DNA of 64,000 nucleotides, taken from Geomicrobium sediminis (GTDB lineage: Bacteria > Bacillota > Bacilli > Bacillales > Marinococcaceae). The stretch covers positions 496,001 through 560,000 of the forward strand of contig NZ_JAFBEC010000001.1 in assembly GCF_016908595.1 (NCBI RefSeq), in the 5' to 3' direction. Position numbers and translations under genes: made by a program. Under the pieces are notes generated by a model. That model ran no database searches. It was not told where the DNA came from and saw only the letters and a list, made by a program, of their open reading frames with translations. Positions 32,870 to 44,084 of this stretch are shown here, piece by piece; the first letter of the stretch is position 1; the number at the start of each line of letters is the position of its first letter.

Positions 32870-33739
32870 TTAGTTTGCTTTTCCTGCTGATCCAAAGTCG
32901 CGCATTTTGCCTTTAACGGTTTCTTTAATTGCATCTCGTGCAGGTCCCATATATTTTCTTGGGTCGTATTGGTTCGGGCTGTTCTCGAACACTTCTTTAA
33001 CGGCGTTCGTTGCAGCAATTTGGCTTTCTGTGTTTACGTTAACTTTTGCGTGACCGTACTCAATTGCACGCTTTACATCGTCAACTGGAAGACCTGTCCC
33101 TCCGTGAAGCACGAGTGGTGTTAAACCAACAAGCTTGTTGATCTCTTCCATTTGCTTAAATCCAAGATTTGGTTCGCCTTTATAAGGACCATGAACCGAT
33201 CCGAGTGCAGGAGCAAAGCAATCAACACCTGTTTCTTTAACAAGACGCTCACACTCTTCTGGAATCGCATAGTTCGCTTCTGCTTCATCAACGACGATAT
33301 CGTCTTCTTGACCACCAATGCGTCCAAGTTCCGCTTCAACAGAAACTCCGACTGCATGTGCCATTTCAACGACTTTCTTCGTTAAGGCAATGTTCTCTTC
33401 TAATGGGTAGTGAGAACCGTCAATCATCACGGATGTAAAACCTGCTTTGATTGCTTGAGCACACGTTTCAAAGCTTGATCCATGATCCAAGTGAATCGCT
33501 ACAGGAACGGTTACATTGTACGCTGTCATATAGGATTTCACCATATTAACAACGGCTTCAAACCCTCCCATATATTTCGCGGCACCTTCTGAAACACCGC
33601 AAATAAGAGGAGACTTTTCCTCCTCGGCTGCTTGTAAAATGGCTTGTGTAAACTCCATGTTGTTTAAGTTGTATTGACCAACGGCATATTGGTTTTCTTT
33701 AGCCGTTTTCAGCATCTCTGTCATGGAAACTAATGGCAT
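32870..33739 (-). CDS. fbaA: Class II fructose-bisphosphate aldolase
   Basis: Zinc-dependent glycolytic aldolase of 289 aa. Zinc and substrate residues are visible in [37 protein letters not shown] and [10 protein letters not shown]. It is followed by fsa and preceded by spo0F, the conserved Bacillus order. Confidence 0.95.
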   Translation of the reverse strand: MPLVSMTEMLKTAKENQYAVGQYNLNNMEFTQAILQAAEEEKSPLICGVSEGAAKYMGGFEAVVNMVKSYMTAYNVTVPVAIHLDHGSSFETCAQAIKAGFTSVMIDGSHYPLEENIALTKKVVEMAHAVGVSVEAELGRIGGQEDDIVVDEAEANYAIPEECERLVKETGVDCFAPALGSVHGPYKGEPNLGFKQMEEINKLVGLTPLVLHGGTGLPVDDVKRAIEYGHAKVNVNTESQIAATNAVKEVFENSPNQYDPRKYMGPARDAIKETVKGKMRDFGSAGKAN

Positions 33740-33812
33740 AAGAATGGTTCCTCCTTAGTGACTGTAAATGATTCTCCGCTATTATATCATATTCCAATTT
33801 CATTTCGATATC

Positions 33813-34172
33813 TTATGTAAGCATTGCCTTTTCGACCAATTGTCGAATAACGGTAATGTCAAACGGTTTAGCAATTGATGCTGTTACGCCTTGTTCGTGT
33901 AATTCCTTATCAAAATTCAACTCTTCATATGCGGTCATCATAATCACACGTACGTCTGAGCCTTGTTTACGGATTTTCTTAAGGACGTCGATGCCGCTTA
34001 ACCCTGGAAGCTTCACATCCAACATCACGAGTTCAAATGTCATCTTCTCCATCGCTTCTAATGCTTGGTAGCCGTTACTTGCGAGATGAACATAATACCC
34101 TTCTTCCATTAGGACAGCTTCAATTAGTTTTCGAATTCCTGCTTCATCGTCTACGATTAATACTCTTTGCAA
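33813..34172 (-). CDS. spo0F: Sporulation response regulator Spo0F
   Basis: Single-domain phosphorelay receiver of 119 aa passing phosphate from sporulation kinases to Spo0B. It has the acidic pair Asp8-Asp9, the phosphoacceptor Asp52 in VMLDVKLPG, the MMTAYEE switch Thr, and the SIAKPFDI lysine motif. The start is TTG 34172, because AGAGGTGA lies 5 nt upstream and the product then aligns with B. subtilis Spo0F; longer in-frame starts lack a ribosome site. No output domain is present. It is divergent from the DUF2529 gene. Confidence 0.92.
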   Translation of the reverse strand: MQRVLIVDDEAGIRKLIEAVLMEEGYYVHLASNGYQALEAMEKMTFELVMLDVKLPGLSGIDVLKKIRKQGSDVRVIMMTAYEELNFDKELHEQGVTASIAKPFDITVIRQLVEKAMLT

Positions 34173-34230
34173 CTTGCTCACCTCTGAACAAAAAATGATC
34201 TTTCTAACAATCACCTCTTAGCGTCTTCTC

Positions 34231-34265
34231 TTTGACATGGTTTCTAGACTTCAAAGTAATATCCT
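34231..34265 (-). promoter_or_regulatory. SigH-like promoter and 0A-box candidate of spo0F
   Basis: Minus strand: AGGATAT (34259-34265), 12-nt spacer, TAGAAA (34241-34246), resembling SigH AGGAWWT-N12-GAAT. TGTCAAA at 34231-34237 differs from the 0A box TGNCGAA at one base. B. subtilis spo0F uses both controls. Confidence 0.4.
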
Positions 34266-34329
34266 CTTTTTTGGTAATTGATAATCGGTTAGACTTGTGG
34301 AAAGGATATGCTAGAAAGGTGATCGTTCA

Positions 34330-34845
34330 ATGTTAAAAATGTACACAACTCAGCTACAACGTGTGTTTACAAAAATTCAAGAACAAGAAGAACAAATCGA
34401 TGAATGTGGAAGACTACTCGCCCAAGCGCTCGTTGGTGAAGGATCGATTTATGTAGTGGGGGGTACACGCTACGATGCACTTGCTAAAGCGCTCGTACAT
34501 AACCAAGATACAGTTACGCGTGTTGCTTCGTTAAATCTCCAAAAAGAATCATCACAGCTTACTTCTGTTGATCGATTAATTGTCATTACAGATGGAGAAG
34601 AGACGACGGAAGAAATTGAACAACTTCAAACAGCATTAAATCGTGAAACGCCACTTGTATTCATTGGACCTACTGCACCGTCATTACACGATGTAAATGG
34701 GATGGAACCTCCGTTCCATATTACGATAGAATCCAGGGGCCTTATTCCGAACCTTGATGGTTCAAGAAGCGGGTACCCAGAAGAACTCGCAATCGTATAC
34801 ACGTACCAGGCATTAATGTTTCAAATCCAAGAGTTGCTCGCTTAA
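34330..34845 (+). CDS. ywjG: DUF2529 family protein (YwjG-like)
   Basis: Protein of 171 aa found between spo0F and pyrG in Bacillus. The N-terminal helix is rich in Gln and Glu, followed by GSIYVVGGTRYDALAKALVHNQD and DRLIVITDGEETTEEIEQL. These look like an SIS-type sugar-isomerase fold with a P-loop-like GG turn. Function unknown. The ATG follows AGAAAGGTGATC. It is convergent with pyrG, sharing a terminator. Confidence 0.75.
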   Translation: MLKMYTTQLQRVFTKIQEQEEQIDECGRLLAQALVGEGSIYVVGGTRYDALAKALVHNQDTVTRVASLNLQKESSQLTSVDRLIVITDGEETTEEIEQLQTALNRETPLVFIGPTAPSLHDVNGMEPPFHITIESRGLIPNLDGSRSGYPEELAIVYTYQALMFQIQELLA

Positions 34846-34875
34846 TGTTTAGAATCAGTGTACCACGAATCCATT

Positions 34876-34917
34876 AAAAAAAGCTGTTGAATTGCGATCC
34901 AATTCAACAGCTTTTTA
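34876..34917. terminator. Bidirectional terminator between ywjG and pyrG
   Basis: Near-perfect stem AGCTGTTGAATTG/CAATTCAACAGCT flanked by A7 and T5. It serves two convergent genes. Confidence 0.9.
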
Positions 34918-36522
<1,605 letters not shown>

Positions 36523-36578
36523 TTAATGAGCCCCTTCCCAATCATTCATCTAATCAATACTTAAAATCCTCATTCAAT

Positions 36579-36622
36579 AAAAAAAAGTGACACCTCCGCC
36601 AAAACTTGGGGGGCACACTTCT
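36579..36622 (-). terminator. Leader attenuator (terminator) of pyrG
   Basis: Minus strand: AAGTG-TGCCCCCC ... GGCGGAGGTG-TCACTT followed by eight T residues. The 5' strand contains CCCCCC, the partner expected for poly-G added to the transcript 5' end when CTP is low, which would block terminator folding. Confidence 0.7.
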
Positions 36623-36679
36623 CGCTTGTTACTCATTAATATCTATCATTCAAAGAAAATTTATACGCAGTTTGGACAA

Positions 36680-36719
36680 GCCCAAAATTGATTCTACCTT
36701 CGCCTTATAGAAAAGTCAA
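36680..36719 (-). promoter_or_regulatory. pyrG promoter with GGGC start
   Basis: Minus strand: -35 TTGACT (36714-36719), 17-bp spacer, -10 TAGAAT (36691-36696). Seven nt further lies GGGCTT (GGG 36681-36683). B. subtilis pyrG starts GGGCTC and adds extra G when CTP is scarce; the arrangement here is equivalent. Confidence 0.75.
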
Positions 36720-36796
36720 GCAGTCGAAATAAGTTAATGAAATTGCCTTTTTTAACAACTTCTAGTTAAAAAGAACATGCTTTTATCGAACTTGGA

Positions 36797-36805
36797 CATA
36801 TAGTA
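36797..36805 (+). promoter_or_regulatory. Possible mother-cell -10 element before the 56-aa gene
   Basis: CATATAGTA fits the SigK/SigE -10 pattern CATANNNTA and lies 32 nt before the start codon. A -35 AC at the usual distance is not convincing. Confidence 0.25.
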
Positions 36806-36837
36806 AAAAGGTACGTCACGAAAAAGGAGTGAAAAAG

Positions 36838-37008
36838 ATGAGACAACCATATCATTTGTGGAACCCAAAAAGAGATTGGATTCGAGATGGTGGTTATTAC
36901 CATTCCAATCAATGTTCTCAACTTCCTTTTGAAATTGTCATTAACAACAACCTGATTAACGGCCCTGGTGTTGTAACGACTCCTCAAACAAACCCGATTG
37001 TTTTCTAA
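36838..37008 (+). CDS. Small conserved-motif protein A (56 aa)
   Basis: Small protein not recognised. The start ATG at 36838 follows AAGGAG with 8-nt spacing, and the stop is followed by a strong terminator. This gives a complete one-gene unit. The N-terminal half is aromatic and basic (HLWNPKRDW, GGYYHS) with one Cys. Residues 32-47 read EIVINNNLINGPGVVT. The identical 16 residues occur in the 56-aa protein at 58965-59135 in different synonymous codons. No membrane segment or signal peptide is seen. A structural or spore-related role is a guess from size and host. Confidence 0.75.
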   Translation: MRQPYHLWNPKRDWIRDGGYYHSNQCSQLPFEIVINNNLINGPGVVTTPQTNPIVF

Positions 37009-37011
37009 ACA

Positions 37012-37039
37012 AATAAGGCGGCCCTTTGGCCGCCTTATT
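37012..37039. terminator. Bidirectional terminator between the 56-aa gene and rpoE
   Basis: Perfect 12-bp stem AATAAGGCGGCC/GGCCGCCTTATT with a CTTT loop. Confidence 0.85.
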
Positions 37040-37089
37040 GAATTCATCAGTCTAAAAGAGTTTAAAGAGACGTTAAGCAAAAGACTCTA

Positions 37090-37554
37090 TTACGACTCAT
37101 TATCTTCTTCGTCGTCTTCTTCATCGCTTTCTTGATCATCGTCATCATCATATTCATCAAACTCTTCATCACTGTCTTCATCGTGATCGTCTTCGTTTGC
37201 AATTTCATCTAACTCATCTTCAATGTCTTCAAATTCACGATCTTCTTCGACTTCTTCTTCTGGAGCTTGGAATGTGTTGCTTAAATCTTCATCCGATTTA
37301 TCAACCGGATACCATTCTTTTAGACCCCAGTGGTTGTTGCCGAGGTGTACGAAACGACCGTCGATATTTAACGTTGTGAACAATTTCGTACGGCGATCGT
37401 CGAGTTGAGATTTTGGGATTTTTTTCAAATCTGCAACATCATTAAAGAAAGTATGAAATTCCGCAGGATTGTTTTTGTCTTTCAACATCATATAACTAAT
37501 CTCTACGGCAGACATTTCAAGGATTTCATCATTGCTAAGTTCTTTAATGGTCAA
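37090..37554 (-). CDS. rpoE: RNA polymerase delta subunit
   Basis: Gram-positive RNA polymerase accessory subunit (154 aa) that raises recycling and start-site selectivity. The folded N-domain (about 1-90) contains NNHWGLKEWYPVD. The tail (about 95-154) is nearly all Asp/Glu/Ser, as expected. The start is TTG 37552-37554 with an AAAGGG upstream. A TATAAT -10 lies near 37620. The position next to pyrG is conserved. Confidence 0.94.
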   Translation of the reverse strand: MTIKELSNDEILEMSAVEISYMMLKDKNNPAEFHTFFNDVADLKKIPKSQLDDRRTKLFTTLNIDGRFVHLGNNHWGLKEWYPVDKSDEDLSNTFQAPEEEVEEDREFEDIEDELDEIANEDDHDEDSDEEFDEYDDDDDQESDEEDDEEDNES

Positions 37555-37674
37555 TGCAACCTACACCCTTTCGTAAGCGCTCGCTTCCTCATACCGTTAG
37601 CGGCGTGCATACCTACCATTATAAACATAAAAACAACCTTTATGCTATAAAAATTGACTTTCTTTCATAAACTC

Positions 37675-38301
37675 TTATTTCGGCGTTTTTAACGACCTCA
37701 TAATCTCTTCTACTTGAAGGTCTGTATACTGTTCAAGCGTAAAATGTTTTCGAAGTGCCCAGCGGCGAAACGTCCACATATAGCCTTTGGTCATGATGTT
37801 CTCAGCAAGTAATTGTGCTTCTAGGTCTGATAACTCAATTTCACCATGTTCACGACATTCGATGAGCACCGATCGGATCCCTTCTGTCATACTACGGTCG
37901 CGGTTCAAAACATACGTTAGTGATTCTTTCGATAATGCTTTTGATTCTTGATACATAATCAATACTTCATCTTGTAATTCATCCATAACATGAATGAGAC
38001 TACGCACGAGCTGTTCAATCCGCTTTCGACCAGGTAAGTTCCGATCGAGCATTTCAGTAAATCGCGTTTTTACACCGTCATGAATTGAGTCACATACGAG
38101 GTACAAGACATCTTCTTTCGATTCAATGTACTCATATAACGTGCCGATGCTAAAACCAGCGGCTTTTGCAATTTCCCTCGTCGTCGTACGATGAAAACCT
38201 TTCTCTTGGAAAAGTTTGACGGCGGCTTTTACCATTTGCTCTCGTCGTTTCTTAATGAGTATTTCATCTTTGACCATTGCCGGAACGTAACGCTTTACCA
38301 T
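37675..38301 (-). CDS. fadR: TetR family regulator, FadR-like
   Basis: Repressor of 208 aa with an N-terminal TetR helix-turn-helix (KGFHRTTTREIAKAAGFSIGTLYEYIESKEDV) and a helical ligand domain. It is the last gene of a beta-oxidation operon, and palindromes resembling the B. subtilis FadR box occur in the operon. It probably represses these genes and is released by long-chain acyl-CoA. The ATG at 38301 is chosen because AAGGAGG lies 7 nt upstream. The assignment as FadR is by context and domain, not proven orthology. Confidence 0.75.
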   Translation of the reverse strand: MVKRYVPAMVKDEILIKKRREQMVKAAVKLFQEKGFHRTTTREIAKAAGFSIGTLYEYIESKEDVLYLVCDSIHDGVKTRFTEMLDRNLPGRKRIEQLVRSLIHVMDELQDEVLIMYQESKALSKESLTYVLNRDRSMTEGIRSVLIECREHGEIELSDLEAQLLAENIMTKGYMWTFRRWALRKHFTLEQYTDLQVEEIMRSLKTPK

Positions 38302-38313
38302 CAGCACTCCTCC

Positions 38314-39459
38314 TTATTTACCTGAGAGTAACCCTTTGCTGATCACAATTTTTTGGATTTCATTTGTACCTTCATAAATCTGAGTAATCTTCGCATCGCG
38401 CATGTAGCGCTCCACAGGATATTCTCGTGTATAACCATAGCCTCCAAACACTTGAACGGCTTCTGTCGTCACATCCATCGCAGCATCACCTGCATACAAT
38501 TTCGATAGTGCAGAAGCATGACCATAAGGCTCACCATGTTCTTCTAACCATGCCGCTTGATACGTCAGCAGCCTCGCTGCTTCAATTTTGGCAGCCATAT
38601 CCGCTAACTTAAAAGATATGCCTTGATGGTGGGCAATTGGCTTGCCAAACTGTTTGCGTTCTTTTGCATAATCGACCGCCGCATCGAGAGCTCCCTGTGC
38701 AATCCCAACCGCTTGTGCCGCAATGCCATTTCTACCGCCATCCAATGTTTTCATCGCAATTTTAAACCCTTCCCCACTATTGCCGAGTCGGTTTTCCTTA
38801 GGAACTCGACAATTTTCAAACATCACTTCCGTCGTTGGGGAAGAACGGACCCCTAGTTTTTCTTCTTTTTTGCCAGCGTGAAATCCTTCATATCCACTTT
38901 CTACGATAAATGCGCTAATGCTTTTATGATTTTCATCGGATGCCGTTTTGGCAAATGCAATATAAACGTCCGCTTCTCCGCCATTCGTAATAAAAATCTT
39001 TGATCCATTTAAGATGTAATCATCGCCATCTTCTTTAGCAGTCGTTTTCATCGACGCAACGTCTGAACCGGCTCCAGCTTCAGTTAGTGCAAATGCGCCT
39101 AAATATTTCCCTTCTGCGAGTGGCTTTAAGTATTTTTGCTTTTGTTCTTCATTACCAAAATGATGAATCGGCCAGCTAGCCAGTGATAGATGTGCCGAAA
39201 GTGTAACACCAGTACTTGCACACACTCTAGAAAGTTCTTCAATCGCAAGAACATAACTTACATAGCCACTATCCGCACCACCATACTTTTCTGACCAAGG
39301 AAGCCCTGTCAAACCCAGTTCTGCCATCTTTTCAAAAATCTCCCGATCAAAACGCTCTTCATGATCTCGTTCAGCAGCCGTTGGTGCTACGACTTGTTTC
39401 GCAAAGTCACGGACGGTTTTTTGAATCATTTGTTGTTCTTCTGTTAGTTGAAAATTCAT
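38314..39459 (-). CDS. acdA: Acyl-CoA dehydrogenase (short-chain type)
   Basis: FAD enzyme of 381 aa for the first step of beta-oxidation, forming trans-2-enoyl-CoA. Signatures are [52 protein letters not shown] and the catalytic-Glu motif IYEGTNEIQ. It starts 14 bp after the related gene downstream of the thiolase, and tetR follows 12 bp later. Substrate length is not set by the sequence; butyryl-type is the closest impression. Confidence 0.9.
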   Translation of the reverse strand: MNFQLTEEQQMIQKTVRDFAKQVVAPTAAERDHEERFDREIFEKMAELGLTGLPWSEKYGGADSGYVSYVLAIEELSRVCASTGVTLSAHLSLASWPIHHFGNEEQKQKYLKPLAEGKYLGAFALTEAGAGSDVASMKTTAKEDGDDYILNGSKIFITNGGEADVYIAFAKTASDENHKSISAFIVESGYEGFHAGKKEEKLGVRSSPTTEVMFENCRVPKENRLGNSGEGFKIAMKTLDGGRNGIAAQAVGIAQGALDAAVDYAKERKQFGKPIAHHQGISFKLADMAAKIEAARLLTYQAAWLEEHGEPYGHASALSKLYAGDAAMDVTTEAVQVFGGYGYTREYPVERYMRDAKITQIYEGTNEIQKIVISKGLLSGK

Positions 39460-39473
39460 TGTTGACTCCCCCT

Positions 39474-40610
39474 CTAGTTGAGCAATTGTTTTGCAATAAC
39501 CATACGTTGAATTTCGCTCGTTCCTTCATAAATCTCAGTAACTTTTGCATCTCGGAAATACCGTTCAATGTCATACTCTTTCATATAGCCATATCCCCCA
39601 AATAGTTGTAACGCTTCAGTTGAAACGGTTACTGCAGCCTTTGATGCAAGCAATTTGGCGATGGAAACTTCCTTCTTACAATCGAATCCATTCTCATATC
39701 GATTCGCAGCATGATAGACGAGACACCTCGCTGCTTCAACTTGCGCTGCAAGTTCTGCTAATTTAAACGACACACCTTGAAAATGATGGATTGGCTTTTG
39801 AAATTGCTCTCGACCTTTCGTATATTCAATCGCTAATTGTAACGCACCTTCTGCGATCCCGAGTGCCTGTGCGGCAATCCCAATTCGACCTGCATTTAAG
39901 TTCGCTAAAGCAATATTCAATCCTTTGTTTTCATCACCTAATCGGTTTTCTTTTGAGACCCGAACACTGTCAAAAATTAGTTCGCTCGTATTCGTACCGT
40001 GCATTCCCATTTTCTCTTCTTTTTTTCCGACAGTGAGCCCTGGTGTATTACCATCTACGATAAATGCTGTAACCCCTCTGCTCCCTCGATCTGGTGCAGT
40101 TATCGCAAACACGACATATACCTCAGCCGCTCCTGCATTCGTAATGAACATTTTCGAGCCCGTTAGCACGTAATCGTCACCATCACGGACGGCTTTCATT
40201 TTTAAAGAACCTGCGTCAGAACCTGAACTTTCTTCGGTTAACGCAAATGCGCCAATTTTGTTTCCTTGAGCAAGATCAGAAACGTACCGATCCTTTTGAT
40301 CATCTGTCCCAAATTTAACGATCGGCAGTGTGCCGACTGACGTGTGTACAGAAAGAATGACACCGAGCGATGGCGACGCTTTAGAGATTTCGTGAATAGC
40401 CGTTATATAGGAGGTCATTCCCATACCAGCGCCACCATGCTTCTCTGGTACAGGGATCCCCATTAACCCGAGCGACCCCATTTTCTTAATCAATTCAAAT
40501 GGAAATTGATCCTCTTCCATCGATGGAATCGATCGTCTCACTTCTTGATCTACAAATCGTTGGACCGTTAGTTTCAATAAAGCATCTTGTTCTTTCACTC
40601 TTAAATCCAC
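39474..40610 (-). CDS. Acyl-CoA dehydrogenase (second copy)
   Basis: FAD-dependent acyl-CoA dehydrogenase of 378 aa, paralogous to its neighbour. It carries [38 protein letters not shown] and IYEGTSEIQ. The start is GTG 40608-40610 with AAGGAG 9 nt upstream. The 76-bp gap before it contains a perfect palindrome, a possible internal operator. Confidence 0.9.
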   Translation of the reverse strand: MDLRVKEQDALLKLTVQRFVDQEVRRSIPSMEEDQFPFELIKKMGSLGLMGIPVPEKHGGAGMGMTSYITAIHEISKASPSLGVILSVHTSVGTLPIVKFGTDDQKDRYVSDLAQGNKIGAFALTEESSGSDAGSLKMKAVRDGDDYVLTGSKMFITNAGAAEVYVVFAITAPDRGSRGVTAFIVDGNTPGLTVGKKEEKMGMHGTNTSELIFDSVRVSKENRLGDENKGLNIALANLNAGRIGIAAQALGIAEGALQLAIEYTKGREQFQKPIHHFQGVSFKLAELAAQVEAARCLVYHAANRYENGFDCKKEVSIAKLLASKAAVTVSTEALQLFGGYGYMKEYDIERYFRDAKVTEIYEGTSEIQRMVIAKQLLN

Positions 40611-40638
40611 TCGGCGCCACTCCTTATACGTAAAATTC

Positions 40639-40652
40639 TGAGCGATCGCTCA
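40639..40652. promoter_or_regulatory. Palindromic operator candidate upstream of the acyl-CoA dehydrogenase
   Basis: TGAGCGATCGCTCA, a perfect 14-bp palindrome followed by TTC. The right arm TCATTC equals that of the FadR box TGAATGANTANTCATTCA, while the left arm and centre differ. It is likely a variant site for the TetR regulator of the same operon. Confidence 0.5.
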
Positions 40653-40686
40653 TTCTCGCTCCAAAGAAAGGTAACGTTTATACCGG

Positions 40687-41877
40687 TTAGTATGACGACT
40701 GTGGAACTTTGATCATGATGGCGTCACCTTGACCGCCTCCACTACAAATTGCGGCAATCCCAATGCCACCACCACGTCTTCGCAGTTCATAAGCTAGGGT
40801 TAATACGATTCGATTCCCACTCGCTCCAATTGGATGACCAAGCGCAACCGCCCCACCGTTTACATTGAGTTTATCTTCTGGAATACTACCAAGTTGCTTA
40901 CCAACAAGAGCGACCATCGAAAAGGCTTCATTTAATTCAAACAAATCAACTTGCTCTACGTTGATGCCCGTTTTCTCGCATAACTTCTCAATGATTAACC
41001 CTGGGGTTTCTGGGAAACGTTCTGTTTCAACTGCAATTGCTGTATGTCCAACAATCTCAGCTAAAGGCTCCTTCCCACTTGCCTTAACGGACGCCTCATC
41101 CATTACCACAACAGCACTCGCCCCATCATTAACACCAGGAGCATTGCCTGCTGTAATCGTTCCGTCTTTTCCAAAGACAGGAGAAAGCTTTCCTAATGCT
41201 TCAAGCTGAATGTCATGACGGATGGCTTCATCTTCCTTCACAACAACATCGCCACGTCTTGATTTCACAGTAATCCCTACGATTTCCTCCGCAAACTTGC
41301 CTGATTCTTGCGCGTTCTTAGCACGCTTGTGTGATTCATACGCAAATCGATCTTGTTCATCTCTACCAATCCCAAATTTCGTTGCACTTTCGTTTCCATA
41401 CACACCCATGTGAACGCTTTCAAAAGAACACGTGAGTCCATCATGAACCATGCTATCAATGAGCGATATGTCGCCCATCTTCTGACCAAAACGAACACTC
41501 TTTGTAAAATGAGGCGCTTGACTCATCGATTCCATTCCAGCCGCCACAATTTTAGAACCATCTCCGCTTCGAATAATTTGGTCAGCAAGTGTAATGCTTC
41601 TCATGCCAGAGGCACATACTTTGTTAATGGTCTCTGTCTTCACTTCCCATGGAATGAGTGCAGCTCTAGCTGCTTGCCTTGATGTGAGTTGACCTTGTCC
41701 GCCTTGTAATACATGGCCGACAATCACTTCGTCAACTTCATTTGGTCGAAGCTCACTTCGACGCAATGCTTCTGCCATCGCACGGCCGCCAAGTTCCATT
41801 GCACTCACCGTGTGCAACGCCCCGCCCATGCGACCAAACGGTGTTCTTGCACCTTCCATTATGAACGACTTTTTCAA
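40687..41877 (-). CDS. fadA: Acetyl-CoA C-acyltransferase (thiolase)
   Basis: Thiolase of 396 aa closing the beta-oxidation cycle or making acetoacetyl-CoA. The nucleophile Cys is in NKVCASGMRS, followed by the LNGGAVALGHPIGASG-like NVNGGAVALGHPIGASGN and the second Cys in AICSGGGQGDA. The start is TTG 41877 with GAGGGTGA 5 nt upstream; a GTG three codons earlier overlaps that site. It lies between fadF and the dehydrogenases. Confidence 0.92.
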   Translation of the reverse strand: MKKSFIMEGARTPFGRMGGALHTVSAMELGGRAMAEALRRSELRPNEVDEVIVGHVLQGGQGQLTSRQAARAALIPWEVKTETINKVCASGMRSITLADQIIRSGDGSKIVAAGMESMSQAPHFTKSVRFGQKMGDISLIDSMVHDGLTCSFESVHMGVYGNESATKFGIGRDEQDRFAYESHKRAKNAQESGKFAEEIVGITVKSRRGDVVVKEDEAIRHDIQLEALGKLSPVFGKDGTITAGNAPGVNDGASAVVVMDEASVKASGKEPLAEIVGHTAIAVETERFPETPGLIIEKLCEKTGINVEQVDLFELNEAFSMVALVGKQLGSIPEDKLNVNGGAVALGHPIGASGNRIVLTLAYELRRRGGGIGIAAICSGGGQGDAIMIKVPQSSY

Positions 41878-41903
41878 CTTACTCACCCTCTTATCCTAAG
41901 GAT

Positions 41904-41929
41904 TCCCGAACAGCCAAAGCCGTTCGGGA
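41904..41929. repeat. Inverted repeat between fadF and thiolase
   Basis: TCCCGAAC/GTTCGGGA with inner GGC/GCC pairs and no T-run. It may be a processing or partial termination hairpin within the operon. Confidence 0.5.
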
Positions 41930-41937
41930 TGAACAAG

Positions 41938-44043
41938 TTATGCAGATACAGTTTCATTTTGTTTCACGCCAATAACTGAACGTTCTAGAATTTCTACGAT
42001 ATCTAATGTTTCAACGGATTCTTCGACTTCTTTGTCTTTTGTACCGTCGCTTAGCATCGTTAAGCAATACGGACAAGCACTACCAATCATCGTCGGATCC
42101 ACAGCAAGCGCTTGCTCCGTACGTGATACGTTAACTCGTTGCCCGGCTTCTTCTTCCATCCACATCATACCGCCACCGGCACCACAACACATGCCGTCTT
42201 CACGGTTGCGATCCATTTCCACAACTTTAAGTCCTGGAATCGCACGTAGAATTTCGCGTGGTGGATCATAAACCCCGTTATAACGTCCTAAATAACAGGA
42301 ATCATGGTACGTAATCGTTTCATTTAATTCATGACTTGGCTTAAGTCTTCCGTCTTTCACTAAGTCCATGAGTAACTCTGTGTGATGATACACTTCGACG
42401 TCTTCAAGTCCGAATTCCCCATACTCGTTTTTGAACACATTATACGCATGTGGGTCAATCGTGACGATTTTCTTCACGTCATTCTTTTGGAACTCAGCGA
42501 TATTCGCTGTTGCAAGCTCTTGGAATAAAAATTCATTCCCGATTCGACGTGGTGTGTCTCCAGAGTTCTTTTCTTTATTGCCTAAAATTGCGAACTTCAC
42601 ATCGGCTTCATTCATTAACTTCGCAAACGATGCAGCTATCTTCTGACTTCTCTTATCGTATGAACCCATACTTCCGACAAAGAACAAGTATTCAAACTCT
42701 TCATCGCGCTTCTTCATTTCTTTTACTGTCGGTGCATCGATATCTTCACGACTATCACGCCAGTTTTCGCGCTCTTTTCGGTTAATCCCCCACGGGTTAC
42801 CTTGACGCTCAATATTCGTCATTGCACGTTGAGCATCTGGGTTCATTTTCCCTTCAGTTAAAACGAGGTAACGGCGCATGTCGATAATTTTATCGACGTG
42901 TTCATTCATAACCGGACACTGATCTTCACAGTTACGACACGTCGTACAAGCCCAAAGCTCCTCTTCAGTAATAACATCACCGATCAAGTTCACATCATAA
43001 CTCGCTGCAGCTTCCTCGCTACCTTTAGCTGCAAGCTGGTTTGCAGTTGCACCGCTAAATGCATAAGCCGGTAGCCAAGGGCTTTGTGAAGTAACAGCTG
43101 CACCTTTTTCTGTAAGGTGGTCGCGCATCTTTAATAGAAGGTCCATTGGCGAAAGCATTTTACCACTTCCTGTTGCCGGACACATATTCGTACAACGACC
43201 GCACTCTACACACGCGTATAAATCCAGAAGTTGCTTTTGATCGAAATCTTCAATCTTTCCTTTACCGAATACTTCTTTGCTTTCGTCTTCGAAATCAATT
43301 GACTCGAGCTTACCTGTAGGCTTCGTTGGTCCAAGCCATACATTTGCAGGTCCTGCAATCAAGTGAGCATGCTTTGATTGTGGAACGTACACTAAGAACG
43401 AAAGCAAGAAGAGTAAGTGCAACCACCAGAACACGTAGAACAATGCAGTTGCTACATCTGGACCTACAAATGCCATCCCTTGAGCAATAGCTGAGGATGC
43501 AGGTTCAAATACTGACCAGCTTGCGTACCCTTGTACAATTTGATCCATACCCTTAGTCATGAGCTTAAAGACCATAACGCCTGACAAGAAGATGAGTACA
43601 AGACCAGCTTTCCAATTGCGTTTCAATCTCACAATCTTCTCAATATAACGACGGTAAAACGCCCAAACAACACCGAATAAAATCATGACTACAACGAGCT
43701 CTTGCGAAAGTGTAAACCACGGATAAAGCGGTCCTAATGGCAGATGACTTCCCGGATTTAACCCTTTCCAAATCACATCAATTGCACTAAATTGAACAAT
43801 TAAAAATCCATAAAAGAAAATTACATGAATGATACCACTCTTCTTATCTTTCAGTAATTTCTTTTGCCCAAAAACATTCGTAAGTACGGCATCGCGTCTT
43901 TCTTTTGACGTAAGAATAAACTTCGCTTCTTGTCCAAGCTTAATAAAACCGATTCGCGTTGTTACTAATTTTGCGAATAAAAATACGGCATACACTGTAA
44001 CTAACATGAAAGCGATTACATGAATCCAGTGAAAGACCTCCAC
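41938..44043 (-). CDS. fadF: FadF-type iron-sulfur membrane oxidoreductase
   Basis: Protein of 701 aa. It has an N-terminal NarI-like membrane part (about five helices, 1-230) and two 4Fe-4S clusters (CVECGRCTNMCP near 280 and CTTCRNCEDQCP near 365). Two CCG domains follow (YHDSCYLGRYNG, GMCCGAGGGMMW). It probably takes electrons from ETF during beta-oxidation and passes them to menaquinone. The start is GTG 44041-44043 with AAGGAGAG 7 nt upstream. It is the first gene of the operon, with a FadR-like operator over the promoter. Confidence 0.88.
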   Translation of the reverse strand: MEVFHWIHVIAFMLVTVYAVFLFAKLVTTRIGFIKLGQEAKFILTSKERRDAVLTNVFGQKKLLKDKKSGIIHVIFFYGFLIVQFSAIDVIWKGLNPGSHLPLGPLYPWFTLSQELVVVMILFGVVWAFYRRYIEKIVRLKRNWKAGLVLIFLSGVMVFKLMTKGMDQIVQGYASWSVFEPASSAIAQGMAFVGPDVATALFYVFWWLHLLFLLSFLVYVPQSKHAHLIAGPANVWLGPTKPTGKLESIDFEDESKEVFGKGKIEDFDQKQLLDLYACVECGRCTNMCPATGSGKMLSPMDLLLKMRDHLTEKGAAVTSQSPWLPAYAFSGATANQLAAKGSEEAAASYDVNLIGDVITEEELWACTTCRNCEDQCPVMNEHVDKIIDMRRYLVLTEGKMNPDAQRAMTNIERQGNPWGINRKERENWRDSREDIDAPTVKEMKKRDEEFEYLFFVGSMGSYDKRSQKIAASFAKLMNEADVKFAILGNKEKNSGDTPRRIGNEFLFQELATANIAEFQKNDVKKIVTIDPHAYNVFKNEYGEFGLEDVEVYHHTELLMDLVKDGRLKPSHELNETITYHDSCYLGRYNGVYDPPREILRAIPGLKVVEMDRNREDGMCCGAGGGMMWMEEEAGQRVNVSRTEQALAVDPTMIGSACPYCLTMLSDGTKDKEVEESVETLDIVEILERSVIGVKQNETVSA

Positions 44044-44084
44044 GAATGACTCTCCTTTCCAAACCCTATGAATTTTCTTTCTAC

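Noticed and set aside
36766-37080. A minus-strand 104-codon frame across the 56-aa gene
   Set aside because: The plus-strand gene has a proper ribosome site, terminator and a selected motif; the minus frame has none of these.
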